Below are positions 1 through 9,927 of a DNA stretch of 64,000 bases, one piece after another (position 1 is the stretch's first letter; each line of letters begins with the position of its first letter). This DNA is from Calocera cornea HHB12733 (taxonomy: Eukaryota > Basidiomycota > Dacrymycetes > Dacrymycetales > Dacrymycetaceae). The stretch spans positions 112,695-176,694 of the forward strand of contig KV423969.1 of assembly GCA_001632435.1 (NCBI GenBank). The letters are read 5' to 3'. The notes beneath the pieces were generated by a model. That model was given only the letters and a program-made list of their open reading frames with translations, did not search any database and was not told where the DNA came from. A program made the position numbers and the translations under genes.

Positions 1-393
1 TTCTGACTGCAGCCAGATAAATCACATCTCCGAGCTGCGACGTATTGGGATGCATTGGCAGTAGAGAGTGTTGCCAGTGATGCGCAGCCGTGTTCATGCG
101 GGAGCGCGTGATCTCTGCAGAACAACTGATGGCAACCAGGGCATGGGATGGGCAGAAAGTCATGCAAGTGACAAGATGGATAAGAGCATAACGTGCCTGC
201 GGCGTCCATAGCTAGGCAGGCTTGGCAGGAGGTGACCGTCACAGACAACGACCAAGGGATTGTAGGCTGCTGAGCTCATCGCCTTTGCGTTTGAGTCCGC
301 CACGAACCGTCAGGACCCCTGCGCGATCAACGTGCACTTCATTCCTCATCGTCTCTCCAAAGCTATCGCAGTCGTGCGGCTCGACAGAACGCT
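1..393. other. Upstream region of VPS54, no gene seen
   Basis: No open frame here has a recognisable product. The stretch is the 5' flank of the VPS54 gene starting at 394, and any upstream gene lies outside the window. No convincing TATA box was seen. Confidence 0.5.
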
Positions 394-3300
394 ATGGCAG
401 CCCGTCCGCCAGATACGGCTGCCTCTCCAGGCGAGACGCGCCCATCTACCCCGGCCGACAGCGACGATGAGACGTTCTCGAGGTTGGAACACGACCCCGC
501 CACATCCTCGAGGAACCAGGCACCCTACCGCTTCAATTGGGCCAGGACCGGAAGGCCGAGCATGTCAGAGGCTACGGAATCCCGAGCGGATCTCAATGAG
601 ATGCCATTGGGGCTCGGTGGTCTCATGCAGGCCATGGGGTCGTCGTTGAATTTGGCAGCATTTCCGCAGGAATGGAGCTCAAGCAGGACTGGGTTCAATG
701 GTATGCAGCTCATCCATCCTATTCGCATCGTTGTTCACGACTATCGCACAGCTATTTCCACGGTTCTGAACAATCCTCACCGGAAGCCGGCTCCCCTGAG
801 GCCGTCACGATTCCCACTGCCATCAGTGCCCCCGGCGGACTTGCCCCGAGTCCGACGCAAGGACTTTGACGCATACCTCAAGAGTGTTGCTCCAGAATGG
901 GCAGGTTTCGAGAAGACGCTGCGGGAAAGGCGAGGCGATTCATCACGACCCCCATCCGGTAGAGGAACACCAATGAGCCCCAGTGCGATGACCCCTGGGT
1001 CATCCAGCTCACGGCCGTCAATGCCGCCGCTCAGCCTGGTACCTCCGGTCTATTTCGACCCCGAGTTCAACATCGGCAATCCTCGCACATTCTCCGCGAT
1101 CACCGAGCAGGAGCATGAGATGTCTCGAACGCTTGTGCTGGGAGAGGCAGACATCGCTATGAGCACCGCCGCGCAGGAGAAACTCTCCCAGTACCTCGAT
1201 GTTGTGGAACAGCACCTGGTGCAGGAGATCGCTCAACGATCGACGTCTTTCTTCGCCGCGCTATCCAATCTTCAAGATCTCCAGACCGAAGGGGAGCAAT
1301 GTCTGACACGAATAGCGAAGCTGAGAGCGGAGCTCAGAGCGGTGGATGAAAACCAGGCGATCAGCGGCCTGCAGGCGGTTCGGCTGCAGGTGAAGAGGGA
1401 CAATGTGGAGGAGGTTGTGGCAGCTGTGCGATCGGTGCGGGAGGTGGGCGAGACTGTGGGCATGGCGAAGCATCTCATCGGTGGAGGAGAGTATTTCGAG
1501 GCGCTGGGGCTCATCGAGGGTGTCGAAGAATCGCTCGCGCCGGCCGTCTGGCGACCTCCAGAACCGCCTTCCCCAATCACGCCGCTCACGAATGGATCGG
1601 CCTATTCCGCATTCACTCCTGTCTCGCCAATTACACCAGCGGCTCCAAAAACGCAGATTGCCAGACCGCGGGGGCCAGTATTCGACCTGGCGGCGCTCAA
1701 GGCTTTGTCGTCTCTGCCAGAGCACCTGCGCGAGCTCTCATATGCCATCAGCACTTCGCTCGAGTCGGACCTGGTTGGAGTGCTGAGAGCCGATCTGAGT
1801 ACGCGCATACGGCTCAGCCCGCCTCAAGGCATTTCGTCTGAGATAGATCCGGTGTTCGATGTCCACGAGGCGTCAGAGCTTCGTGACCGTCTTATACCCA
1901 TCCTGCAAGGTTTATTACGAACGAAAGGTGTCGCGCTAGCCATGAAGTCATATCGAGAAGCGGCGTTAGCAGAGGTGAAGACAACCGTAAAGATGGTGAG
2001 CATAGACAACATGCCCTCTCCTGGCCCCGCTCACAGTTTCTCAGCATTTGCCCTCGTCTGACGCAGAAGAAGACGATGCATCTGGCAAACCTCAAGCGCC
2101 CAAGCCGCTAGCAGAACGAAAGTGCGTATATGAGGAGCGTGTATGTGCTAGTCCCTGATTTTGTTCGCAGCGCCGCCCTGGCCAAAGAACTGCGAGAACA
2201 GCCTCTGGAAGACTATCTGAGCCTCTCAAAGCGTCTGTATGATAGCCTTATTCGGTGTATCAAAACAGTCAGTCTGCATACAGAGCTTGTGTGGAGCATT
2301 GTGCAACCCATGCTGTGCGTTCCTATACTACGTGTGGGAAAGTGTGCTGACCTATTGGCAGACCCCCTTCTGTCAAGACAAATGGGGAGACAAGGGGCTC
2401 TTCATTGTCGGACCTTGGTCTTGACAACCTGTCCAGCGACTTATCCGACATAGTCGTAGCAGTTGCGGAGGCCACCAATTCAAGAGTGTCGCGGATAGTT
2501 GCGCTTCGCCAAGAGCAGCACGCGGCGTTGGACCTCAAGGACTTCATGCCTGTGTTCAATGTCTCATGGGAATTTGTCGTGAAATGCGAAACCCTCAGCC
2601 GGAGGATGATCCCTGGGCTAAGAGGGACTATGATTTCTCAAGTTCGTCTTCGTCTGTACCGGCAACTGAGCGATATCCTGATTGACCTCACAGAGCAAAG
2701 CGTTCCTCTTATCATTTCACGCTACGCGGCTTACGCAATCGGCCACACTTGTGGAGAACGAACAATGGGTCCAGGTTGAGGTCTCTGCGTCGTCGCAGCA
2801 TATAGTGCAAGTTATCGTTGACTCGGCCATCAGCGATCCACCAGAGCTCAGCTTGACGGCTCCACCAAGTACAAATGGAAAGACCGATGTGAAATCGGCC
2901 AAGCACTTGCGCATAGAAGACAAATCCTACTATGTCGTTTCCGCCACGGTCGATGTCTTGAAGTTGTCGTTGGACTACTTGCGAGTCATGATTACCATGC
3001 CCATGCTCACTACCGACGTTATGTCAAGAGTGATCGAGTTCCTCAAGGTACGACTGTGCTCGGTTTGTCCGCGATATAGGTCTGATATGAATATAGGCCT
3101 TCAATTCTCGCACTTGCCAAGTTGTGCTCGGAGCGGGGGCCATGAGGTCAGCTGGCCTGAAGAATATTACGGCGAAGCATCTCGCGCTTGCATCTCAGTC
3201 CCTCTCTATCATGATCTCCCTCATTCCCTACGTTCGCGAGGCTTTCCGAAGACATCTCAGCCCTACGCAGGCCGTCATGTTGACAGAATTTGACAAGCTT

Positions 3301-4655
3301 AAGAGAGTGAGTTCCCTCCAGGCTCTCGATAGTTTCGTCGACTGAATGAGGCAACAGGATTACCAAGAACACCAAAACGAGATTCATGCCAAGCTTATTG
3401 CGATCATGGGTGATCGATTGTCGATTCACATAAAGACCCTTCTCGCAAGTTCACATTTGCCGCACGAACGCTCGAGACTGATTTTATTCCAGGAAATGAA
3501 GCTGGATGCTCCCACGAATGAACAAGGAGCAAGCCCGTACATTGAGATGATAGTAAAGGAGACCGTCACATTGCACAAGGTCCTCTCGCGGTACCTTTCT
3601 GGCCCTGTTGTGGAGGTAAGCTATTCTCGTCAGGCCTTCCCTGGATGCAGCTGACGGAGTGTTCAGTACGTGATGGAACAAGTGTTGGGAACGATGAATT
3701 CTCGCCTTGCTGAGGAATACACAAAGATTGACCTGCCGAACAAGGATGCCAAAGCAAGGTACATAGCAGCTTGTGACCCTGCAAATATCTCATTATTAAT
3801 GGCTACGTTAGACTGCTGCAGGATGCTCGATATCTCTCTGCAAAGCTGGGTTCGCTTCGCGGAGTGACTATGCCTTCGCCGGGCATGCTGGAGAACGTTC
3901 TCACCGAGAGGTCTGTACCAGGGGAAACTCCTCCTGTACAAGCGGCAGCGGCGTCGATTCTCCCAAGGAAATCGCCATTTGTTGGTCGTAGGGCTTTCAG
4001 CGCGCTCTTACACCGTGCTACGACTGAGAGGAAGGATGAAGCACCCACCGCCGCTCCACCTCTGCCTGAAAAGACTCCAGATGACAAGGCAGACGAGGCT
4101 ACTCCTCCACCTCCCGAGAAAGATGGTCCCGCAACACCTGATCCTGTACTACCTGATTCAGAGGACGTAACGCCTGCCGCAGTCGACGGGGAGGTTGAGC
4201 TCCAGGATTCGGCAGCTTCCGGGGAAGACCTTGCGATACATGCGCCGTCACATGCCGGTCAAACCGAAGTCGCCCAAAATGGGCAACCCGCAGAAAGCAA
4301 AGAAACCTCGCCGCAGGATGCTGAAAATCAGGACGTGTCCGTGAGCGGACCTTCAACGGAGACCCCTGAAGCACCCACGGGCGTTGCCGATAGCCGTTTC
4401 AACAAGGAAATACCCCCTTTACCGCAAGATTCCCATACCGACGCGGGGCATGAGGCAACCTCCTTGGATGGCGATTCCTTATCCAGCCTGCCCCCTTTGC
4501 CGCTTTCACCTGTAGACGAGAAGCCTACCGATGCTCCGCCTAACGGTGTTGATGTCTCCGTGCGATCTCTTGATACGGTAGTGGATACGGCTCAGAAGAA
4601 CGAGTCAACTGGTGACGACCCGGCTTCAGAGAATAACCGTGGCGATGGCAGCTGA
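394..4655 (+). CDS. VPS54: Vps54, GARP tethering complex subunit
   Basis: Ten exons: 394-700, 752-1995, 2045-2121, 2171-2314, 2362-2641, 2694-3047, 3097-3306, 3358-3615, 3667-3758, 3812-4655; about 1269 residues. Vps54 is a subunit of the Golgi-associated retrograde protein complex, which tethers endosome-derived vesicles at the trans-Golgi. The middle (about residues 210-340) has the family's helical block with LSQYLDVVEQHLVQEI and a long coiled coil. The C-terminal Vps54 domain (about 690-860) shows QSKAFLLSFHATRL, then FNSRTCQVVLGAGAM, AGLKNITAKHLALASQSL and a conserved YLSAKLGSLRGV end. After it comes an acidic, proline-rich low-complexity tail of about 250 residues, longer than in yeast. 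Introns are 47-53 nt; the one at 2642 uses an unusual GTTCGT donor. The start at 394 is the first in-frame ATG; the N-terminus is less certain than the rest. Confidence 0.93.
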
Positions 4656-5656
4656 TGACAGGGACGCGACCGCCGCATGGGATTTGGCGCCCGAGGACGG
4701 GCGCAATAGACGCACTCTTACTTCTTCCAGGAAACATTGTACGCATTAGGAGACTTAGCATGGGCATCACTGTAGCACTAGCATGTATATTCCCTTTAAT
4801 ACCACCGATTTTTGACCGCTATCTAATCTGCTTTAATTCCATCGCGGAGCGGAGAACAAGCACGCCCCGGGAACTCGTTGATGGCATCACTTCGTGCCGA
4901 GCGATCGGACTAAACTCCGCCATCTGACCTGGGTCACGAATCCGAATGCGGTGCAAGTAGGAATTAGATTGAACGATAGTCGAAAGAACGCGATCCATCA
5001 TCAATGATCCAGCATTATCACATATTCCCAGGCCCGCACGGCCCGCGAACACACATCGGCGTAAACCAGAACATAGGAATCCGCCAAATGGGTCCTGCCG
5101 CGACACGAGAAGACACCACGCTCGCTATCAAGGCGGAGTTCGGATAGTGTATGCGGCATTGTGATCGACCAGCCCCCCGCGCACCCCTCAGGATGGTAAT
5201 GCTAAAATAATTTGGATTGTTTTGGCTTTGCCCCCTTGCGGATCATGGTCAGCGGGTCAGCCTCTCCTCGGGGACCAGATGGTGGATCAAGGGGAGGCGG
5301 GCAGCGGGCGGTCCCGAGTATCGATAACGACGATCCGAGCGGATCCCCAAGATCTAGAGACTAGCCCACGATTGAACCACACTAAGACATCCGTCACCCC
5401 GTGGTACTTACTATTATTTTCTACAGCTATACGTGGTCACAGACACTTCCGTTGACATAGCGCGTCTAGCGAACCTTCGCATGTAACACGATGACCCTGA
5501 CCGGCTAGAAAGCGGAGGTCTCTTTGATAACGCACTGTGCCTTTGAAGCACAAGGAGTGTGATAAGTGAATGAAAAGTACAGCATCGGCATGACGTATCA
5601 GGCGGTAGACCAGCGAACAAATAGCTCGCATCTCGCTGGACGTTGCTCCAGAGAAC

Positions 5657-5700
5657 CGGTCGTCCCGAAGGGGACTACGTAGCCCACTTCGGGACGACCG
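5657..5700. repeat. 44-bp near-perfect palindrome
   Basis: The arms CGGTCGTCCCGAAG (5657-5670) and CTTCGGGACGACCG (5687-5700) are exact inverse complements over 14 bp. The centre also has dyad symmetry around CTACGTAG (675-682 of this kilobase), so the whole 44 bp can form a cruciform or hairpin with only two unpaired bases. It lies in the gene-free island, not beside a stop codon. Confidence 0.9.
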
Positions 5701-6252
5701 ATCTGGAAGATCACCGGATCGCATTGCAAGCGTATAAGGTGAATTGAGGAGAAGAAACGACGCGACAATGCATCAGCGATGCTGGAAAGCACCCTCGTTC
5801 CTGGCTGGAAATGGAATGACGCTACAGGCAGAATCCACAGCCCGCGGTAGAAGCTAGCCTGACAGCATCCCGCTATCGGGAACCGAACTTGCCCATACAG
5901 GGATGTGCCCGAAGCCGAAGACGTGCCCGAAAGAGCAGCAACGTGTGTGATGTGCGGCCAGCAAAGCGACCACCGCCGATTACAGAATACAGCGAAGCCA
6001 TACCAGAGAAGAGGAATACGGGGTCGAGGGCGGAGAAAGGGACGATTGCCAAAAAGTATGCCGGCTCCCCGGCTGGGGAAGCTCAAGACGTCGATCGACA
6101 TTGCCCAAAGGGTAGACAGAACAAGTCGGATACGTGAGAATGAACGGCATCCAGGGGCAGCGGTGGGGAACATGACCGTGGTGAGATGTGCAACCAGCAT
6201 GTTCCGCGGATGATCATCGTGGCCGCCGCATTGGGAGCGGTCTTCTTGAGTA

Positions 6253-6522
6253 TACTGTACGCGTCTGCGAAGGTGCTCATTGAGTGACCATTTGCCTCCG
6301 ATGCGGAGGCAAAACAAGTGCTCGCTGGCACAAAATGGGCGGTGACAACTGGCAAAAGTGCTCGTCAGAGCTGATATTAAGGCTGTCGGAGTTTGTATTA
6401 AGCCGATGACAACAATCCCGGCAGTGCTCGTTGCCCCGAAAAATGTGGTGACACAGTCAGATTTGAGCGCTCAGAAGGGCCGGTGACCAGTGACACGAGC
6501 ACCTTCGCAGACGCATACAGTA
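6253..6522. repeat. Inverted repeat pair, 26-bp arms
   Basis: Positions 6253-6278 (TACTGTACGCGTCTGCGAAG followed by GTGCTC) and 6497-6522 are inverse complements with one mismatch in 26. The 218-bp spacer holds another perfect hairpin (6291-6313) and three copies of AGTGCTCG-like sequence (near 6317, 6355 and 6423). Confidence 0.85.
6291..6313. repeat. Perfect hairpin, 10-bp stem, 3-nt loop
   Basis: TTTGCCTCCG (6291-6300), loop ATG, CGGAGGCAAA (6304-6313). The same TTTGCCTCCGA motif recurs in the arms of the larger inverted repeat at 6531-6602 and 6834-6903. Confidence 0.9.
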
Positions 6523-6616
6523 GGTCAGATGCGTAGGCAGTAGTGTGTAGTGAGATGCGCGTCGGAGGCAAACCGCCTACCTCCTGACCAAATATAGTAA
6601 TTTCCTGGGAAGGCAC

Positions 6617-6643
6617 AAGGCTATGGGCTTCGCCCATAGCCTT
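6617..6643. repeat. Perfect hairpin, 12-bp stem, 3-nt loop
   Basis: AAGGCTATGGGC (6617-6628), loop TTC, GCCCATAGCCTT (6632-6643). It sits just left of the telomere-like tract and resembles an intrinsic-terminator hairpin, but there is no T-run and no gene upstream. Confidence 0.9.
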
Positions 6644-6685
6644 GCTAAGTGTGCATACTTGTGGTTATTTAATATGATATTATCA

Positions 6686-6787
6686 TCCTAACCCTAACCC
6701 ATCCCCAACCCTAACCTTAACCCATCCCCAACCCTAACCTCGCTCCGCTCGCTTCTCCTAACTAGTACCCTAACACACGCATCCTAA
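6686..6787. repeat. Interstitial telomere-like CCCTAA tract
   Basis: Many CCCTAA or CTAACCC words lie in one orientation, matching the TTAGGG telomere repeat of most fungi read on the C-rich strand. A 23-bp unit that starts TAACCCATCCCC and ends CCCTAACCT is duplicated exactly in tandem (6695-6717 and 6718-6740). Degenerate copies such as ACCCTAACAC and CCTAACCC follow to about 6787, interrupted by a CGCTCCGCTCGC stretch. The tract is far shorter than a functional telomere. Confidence 0.8.
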
Positions 6788-8547
6788 CCCAGTAGTTCAG
6801 GCCTGTTGTTGTTTTGCGGTCCCTGAGGGAGCTATTACCATATTTGGTAATTCCGCGTCAACTTTGCTTCCGACGCGCGTTGCCTACACACTACTGCCTA
6901 CGCTTCTGGTCATTCCTCGGTCTTCTTCCAGATACCGCTGGGTGGTCAACACGTAAGCAACTGCGCAAGAAGGAAGTAATTGCTCCCGTGCCACTCAAAG
7001 TGGAAAGGAGAGCCCGGGAGGACCTTTCCATCGCAAGAAGAGTCAAGATTGACCAGAAGAAGCTTGTGTTATCTCGACGGTCCCCAGTTACCCTCAAGGG
7101 TTCATCGGCTGTGCCATCCGTAGACCGGACAGGTCGGCGAGCCTGATGGGAACAGGCATTTAGACACTGATATGATCGTAAAAGGATGCACCGGTTGCCG
7201 TCACGGGTGGTGCCCATGCTGCTGCCAGAAAGTAGTGGTCGCCCGACCGCTCCGGTGGTTCTGTTGCGGTGCATGCCCGATTCAGCTGATGCGCAACCAT
7301 TGACCACAAGTGAATTCTCACATGACTGCTTCGGAGCCGCTGACAGTCGCCTGACTACTTGTTCCATGGGCCATGCTGCTGGGCCGCTTCGTGTCTTCGG
7401 TTTGTTCGCGCTTTGCCAACCCCTCGGGCCAAGCCTTCCGACCGCCCACGACCGCCGTTGAATGGGGGCAACCTGCCGTGTGGGGGAGGACCGCTCGGCA
7501 AGATCTTGGTATTCTGCATGAGCCCGCGGCCGTCCCTGGAACACCCTGAAAGTGATGGGAATGTGTGGGGGTTGCATGGAAGGGTCTGACCCCGTGACAT
7601 GCATTTGACAGCAGCAACCGCCTCTTAGGCGGTCTCACACAAATTCTTGGGGTAAAAGGGCTGGCAAAGGCGTGCCCGCCGACATGTTGGGGTGGCTCGT
7701 CTGGCAACCTTTGTCGGGGCAAAGGCAGATTTTGTGTCACACCAAGTCAAGATTCGATAAGGGCTCTGAAACACCAGCGATGCGAGTGGCACAATCGGCA
7801 TCGACGGTGACGAAATTGCAGGCTGGAGGGGGAATGGACTGGAACCTGGGCACGGTCTCCCGGTAGCTGATTTACCTAGTGGTTCTGTTTGAATCTTGGG
7901 GTCAGGATCTGCTTACGGAAAGCCGTGACCGAGGAGGGATGTGCTGGGTTGCAGCGGGGACAGAAGCGGGTAATTCGGAAGCAGATGAGGCAAAGACTGG
8001 AGTGGCGGCTGTGCGGTGGCGAATCGCGGCGGCGGGCGCGGGTGAGGTCACCAGGGCGCGTCAACGCGTGATGAACACGACATGGAGCGTAATGTAAAGT
8101 TTTCGGCCGCTTTCTGGTCCCGCTTTTGCGCCTCGTCCTTGGCCCGCCCGTCTTCCCCCTGAGCTGGGCTGGGCATCCGACCCGCAGGCGCGCGCGTCTT
8201 TAATCGGCTGACTCGGTCGCACGTTTCCGCACCAAGGCACTGCACGTTCTCAAGTATTAGGCCATTCGCAAACGCACGCAACACTTTCGCATAACAGGTC
8301 ACCCCAGTTCCCTATCTTGCAAACCTGCCACCCCCTGCCAGCGATCTAGCCAGCCCACTGGGTAGAAGCGCCCCTGTTGCACCACGACGAAACACACAAA
8401 GGACCGAACTGCACAAAAGGACAAGCCAGCAGCAACCGCACAAGACACGTTTTGTTCCCGCCCAATCACGACTAATCTTCACCGGAGCAGTCATCACATT
8501 GCGCCACTCACACGCGAAGGCCTGCGAGGAAGCTGCGGGTGCCCTGC

Positions 8548-8553
8548 TATAAG
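8548..8553 (+). promoter_or_regulatory. Possible TATA box of the Ecl1-like gene
   Basis: TATAAG about 110 bp before the ATG at 8659, followed by a pyrimidine-rich CTCTCTCTCCCTCCC stretch that is typical of fungal transcription-start regions. Position and sequence only; no expression evidence. Confidence 0.3.
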
Positions 8554-8658
8554 GCCTTCATCCTCTCCTACCACCATCTCTCTCTCCCTCCCGCTGTGCT
8601 CGTCGACCTGTTCGCGTTGATAACCTCATAACGCATCGAGCCCGTGTGCTGCCTTCTC

Positions 8659-9927
8659 ATGTTCGAGGAGGATTCGTGCTTCATTTGCGGAAAGCCGACC
8701 GAGGTTGGAAGGTGCGCCTCTGCTCTTCACAACAGTCACATCGCATATACTGACCTCGCCCCCAGCCTTTACTGCAGCCACGAGTGCAAGTCTCAAGACT
8801 CTGCCCGCCCCGTCCATGGCTCCCGCTCGTCTCGCTCTGCGTCTGCGAACGGCATCCACCCCATAGCAGACGTCCCTGCACTCTCACCCTACACTCCACC
8901 TCACGACCCTGATTCTGATGTTCCCGAGGCTTACCTCGGCGAGTCGGCGCTGCACACCACGCCTTCCACTTCGCCGACCTCCTCGCTGTACACGGACGAC
9001 GACGACGACGAGGATCTGATCGCGAGGCAGCGTGATACGCGGCTCTTGGCGAAGAGCCTTCCGCACGATATGCAGAATTTCGACCGCCAGACCACCGCCG
9101 GATTCCAGTCTTACCATGTGATCCTCCGTAACTACCAGCGCCCGCCGCCGCGACCCAAACATCCCAACCTGTCCGTTCCAGTGGCATCACAACCCTCAGT
9201 CAACCTGCACTTCCGTCGCATTCCAGCGCGGACTAACGGCATCCAGTCTCCCCCGTTCCGCCCGCATACGAGGGAGCCGCAACATCGCTCGGTCTCCGAT
9301 CGCCTGATCCGCTCGTCTCAATCTTCTCCATCACGCCGCCACTCCTTCCCCACGCTCGCCAACCTTGGGCTCAATCTACCATCACCACAGCCTTCGCCGC
9401 TACTTCGGCCGACCACAAAGCCTTCGCGCCCGAAGCATAGCCTCGTTGCCCGCCACTCGACGTCTTCCTATCAGCAGCGGCCAAAACTTGATATGACTGC
9501 GAAGCGCCCGGCCACGGTCCCGCAGAGCTCACCTGAAACGCCCAAGATGGTACAGCAGCCGCGCCAAACGGAGGCCCAAGCCATTGCGGCCATGGCTCGC
9601 GCCCGCGGATCATCCGCATCGCGACCCCGTTTCCGCGATGATGAGGAGCTCACGACGCCCACGCAGACGCGCGAGAGTGATCGAGGGAGATCGAGGACGC
9701 GCCAGCCGCCGAGCGCCTCCCGTTCTCGCTCGCGGTCCAAGTCGAGGTCAAGGTCGAATCTGAGCAGGATGACGCCTGCTTTCGACATGGCCGAGGACCA
9801 GCGAGAGGGCAGGCGTCCCAGCCGGGGCCTACTGCCCTCAGCGTTCGGTATTGGGGCTTTGACACGGGGAAAGTCGACTTCGGAAGAGAGGGAAGAGTTC
9901 AGAGGAAGGAGGGGCAGGGCGTTTTGA
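8659..9927 (+). CDS. Ecl1-family life-span regulatory zinc-finger protein
   Basis: Two exons: 8659-8711 and 8766-9927, 404 residues. The N-terminus is MFEEDSCFICGKPTE, and after splicing it continues VGSLYCSHECKSQDS, giving a Cys-x2-Cys ... Cys-x3-Cys zinc-binding module at about residues 7-27. This is the signature of the fungal life-span regulatory factor family (fission yeast Ecl1/2/3), small nuclear proteins that extend chronological life span when over-produced. The 54-nt intron is inferred because removing it joins the two cysteine pairs as in the family. The remaining 370 residues are Ser/Pro/Arg-rich and disordered, with an acidic DDDDDED run, an NLHFRR motif and an SRSRSRSKSRSRS block near the C-terminus. 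Ecl1 of yeast is only about 80 residues, so the tail is a basidiomycete extension. A TATAAG lies about 110 bp upstream of the ATG. Confidence 0.75.
   Translation: MFEEDSCFICGKPTEVGRCASALHNSHIAYTDLAPSLYCSHECKSQDSARPVHGSRSSRSASANGIHPIADVPALSPYTPPHDPDSDVPEAYLGESALHTTPSTSPTSSLYTDDDDDEDLIARQRDTRLLAKSLPHDMQNFDRQTTAGFQSYHVILRNYQRPPPRPKHPNLSVPVASQPSVNLHFRRIPARTNGIQSPPFRPHTREPQHRSVSDRLIRSSQSSPSRRHSFPTLANLGLNLPSPQPSPLLRPTTKPSRPKHSLVARHSTSSYQQRPKLDMTAKRPATVPQSSPETPKMVQQPRQTEAQAIAAMARARGSSASRPRFRDDEELTTPTQTRESDRGRSRTRQPPSASRSRSRSKSRSRSNLSRMTPAFDMAEDQREGRRPSRGLLPSAFGIGALTRGKSTSEEREEFRGRRGRAF

Larger units (their letters stand above)
6531..6903. repeat. Inverted repeat pair, about 70-bp imperfect arms
   Basis: The left arm 6531-6602 and right arm 6834-6903 are imperfect inverse complements. 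The best-matching block is GCGTAGGCAGTAGTGTGTAG (6531-6550) through GCGCGTCGGAGGCAAA, against TTTGCTTCCGACGCGC through CACACTACTGCCTACGC on the right; the outer ATTAC..ATATTTGGT blocks also match. The arms enclose a perfect hairpin (6617-6643) and the telomere-like tract (6686-6787). This could be a degenerate inverted-repeat or foldback element; no transposase and no target-site duplication was seen. Confidence 0.75.
4656..8658. other. 4-kb gene-poor island with hairpins and telomere-like repeat
   Basis: No gene could be built here on either strand. Open frames exist (for example minus-strand 5598-6317 and 6891-7604) but lack a recognisable family, a clear start or splice structure. The part from about 5640 to 6910 is rich in perfect hairpins and inverted repeats and holds a short CCCTAA-type tract; these are listed separately. 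Near 6940-7146 on the plus strand a Lys/Arg-rich frame without stops looks more protein-like but cannot be assigned. The right end (about 8100-8658) is the promoter side of the Ecl1-like gene, with a TATAAG at 8548. Confidence 0.5.

Noticed and set aside
3986..3986. Separate gene starting at 3864 for the acidic Pro-rich stretch up to 4655
   Set aside because: Splicing 3759-3811 joins this stretch in frame to Vps54 (YLSAKLGSLRGV), so it is the Vps54 tail, not a separate gene.
5598..6317. 239-codon minus-strand frame with hydrophobic stretches across the hairpin island
   Set aside because: It runs through a 44-bp palindrome and other hairpins, begins without a convincing start context, and no family was recognised. 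Not called as a gene.
6601..6650. Intrinsic-terminator-like hairpin
   Set aside because: There is no gene upstream on either strand and no T-run; bacterial-type terminators are not expected in a fungal chromosome. Listed only as a repeat.
6891..7604. 237-codon minus-strand frame in the gene desert
   Set aside because: Low-complexity Arg/Ser/Pro composition and no homology that I recognise; overlaps a more protein-like plus-strand fragment.
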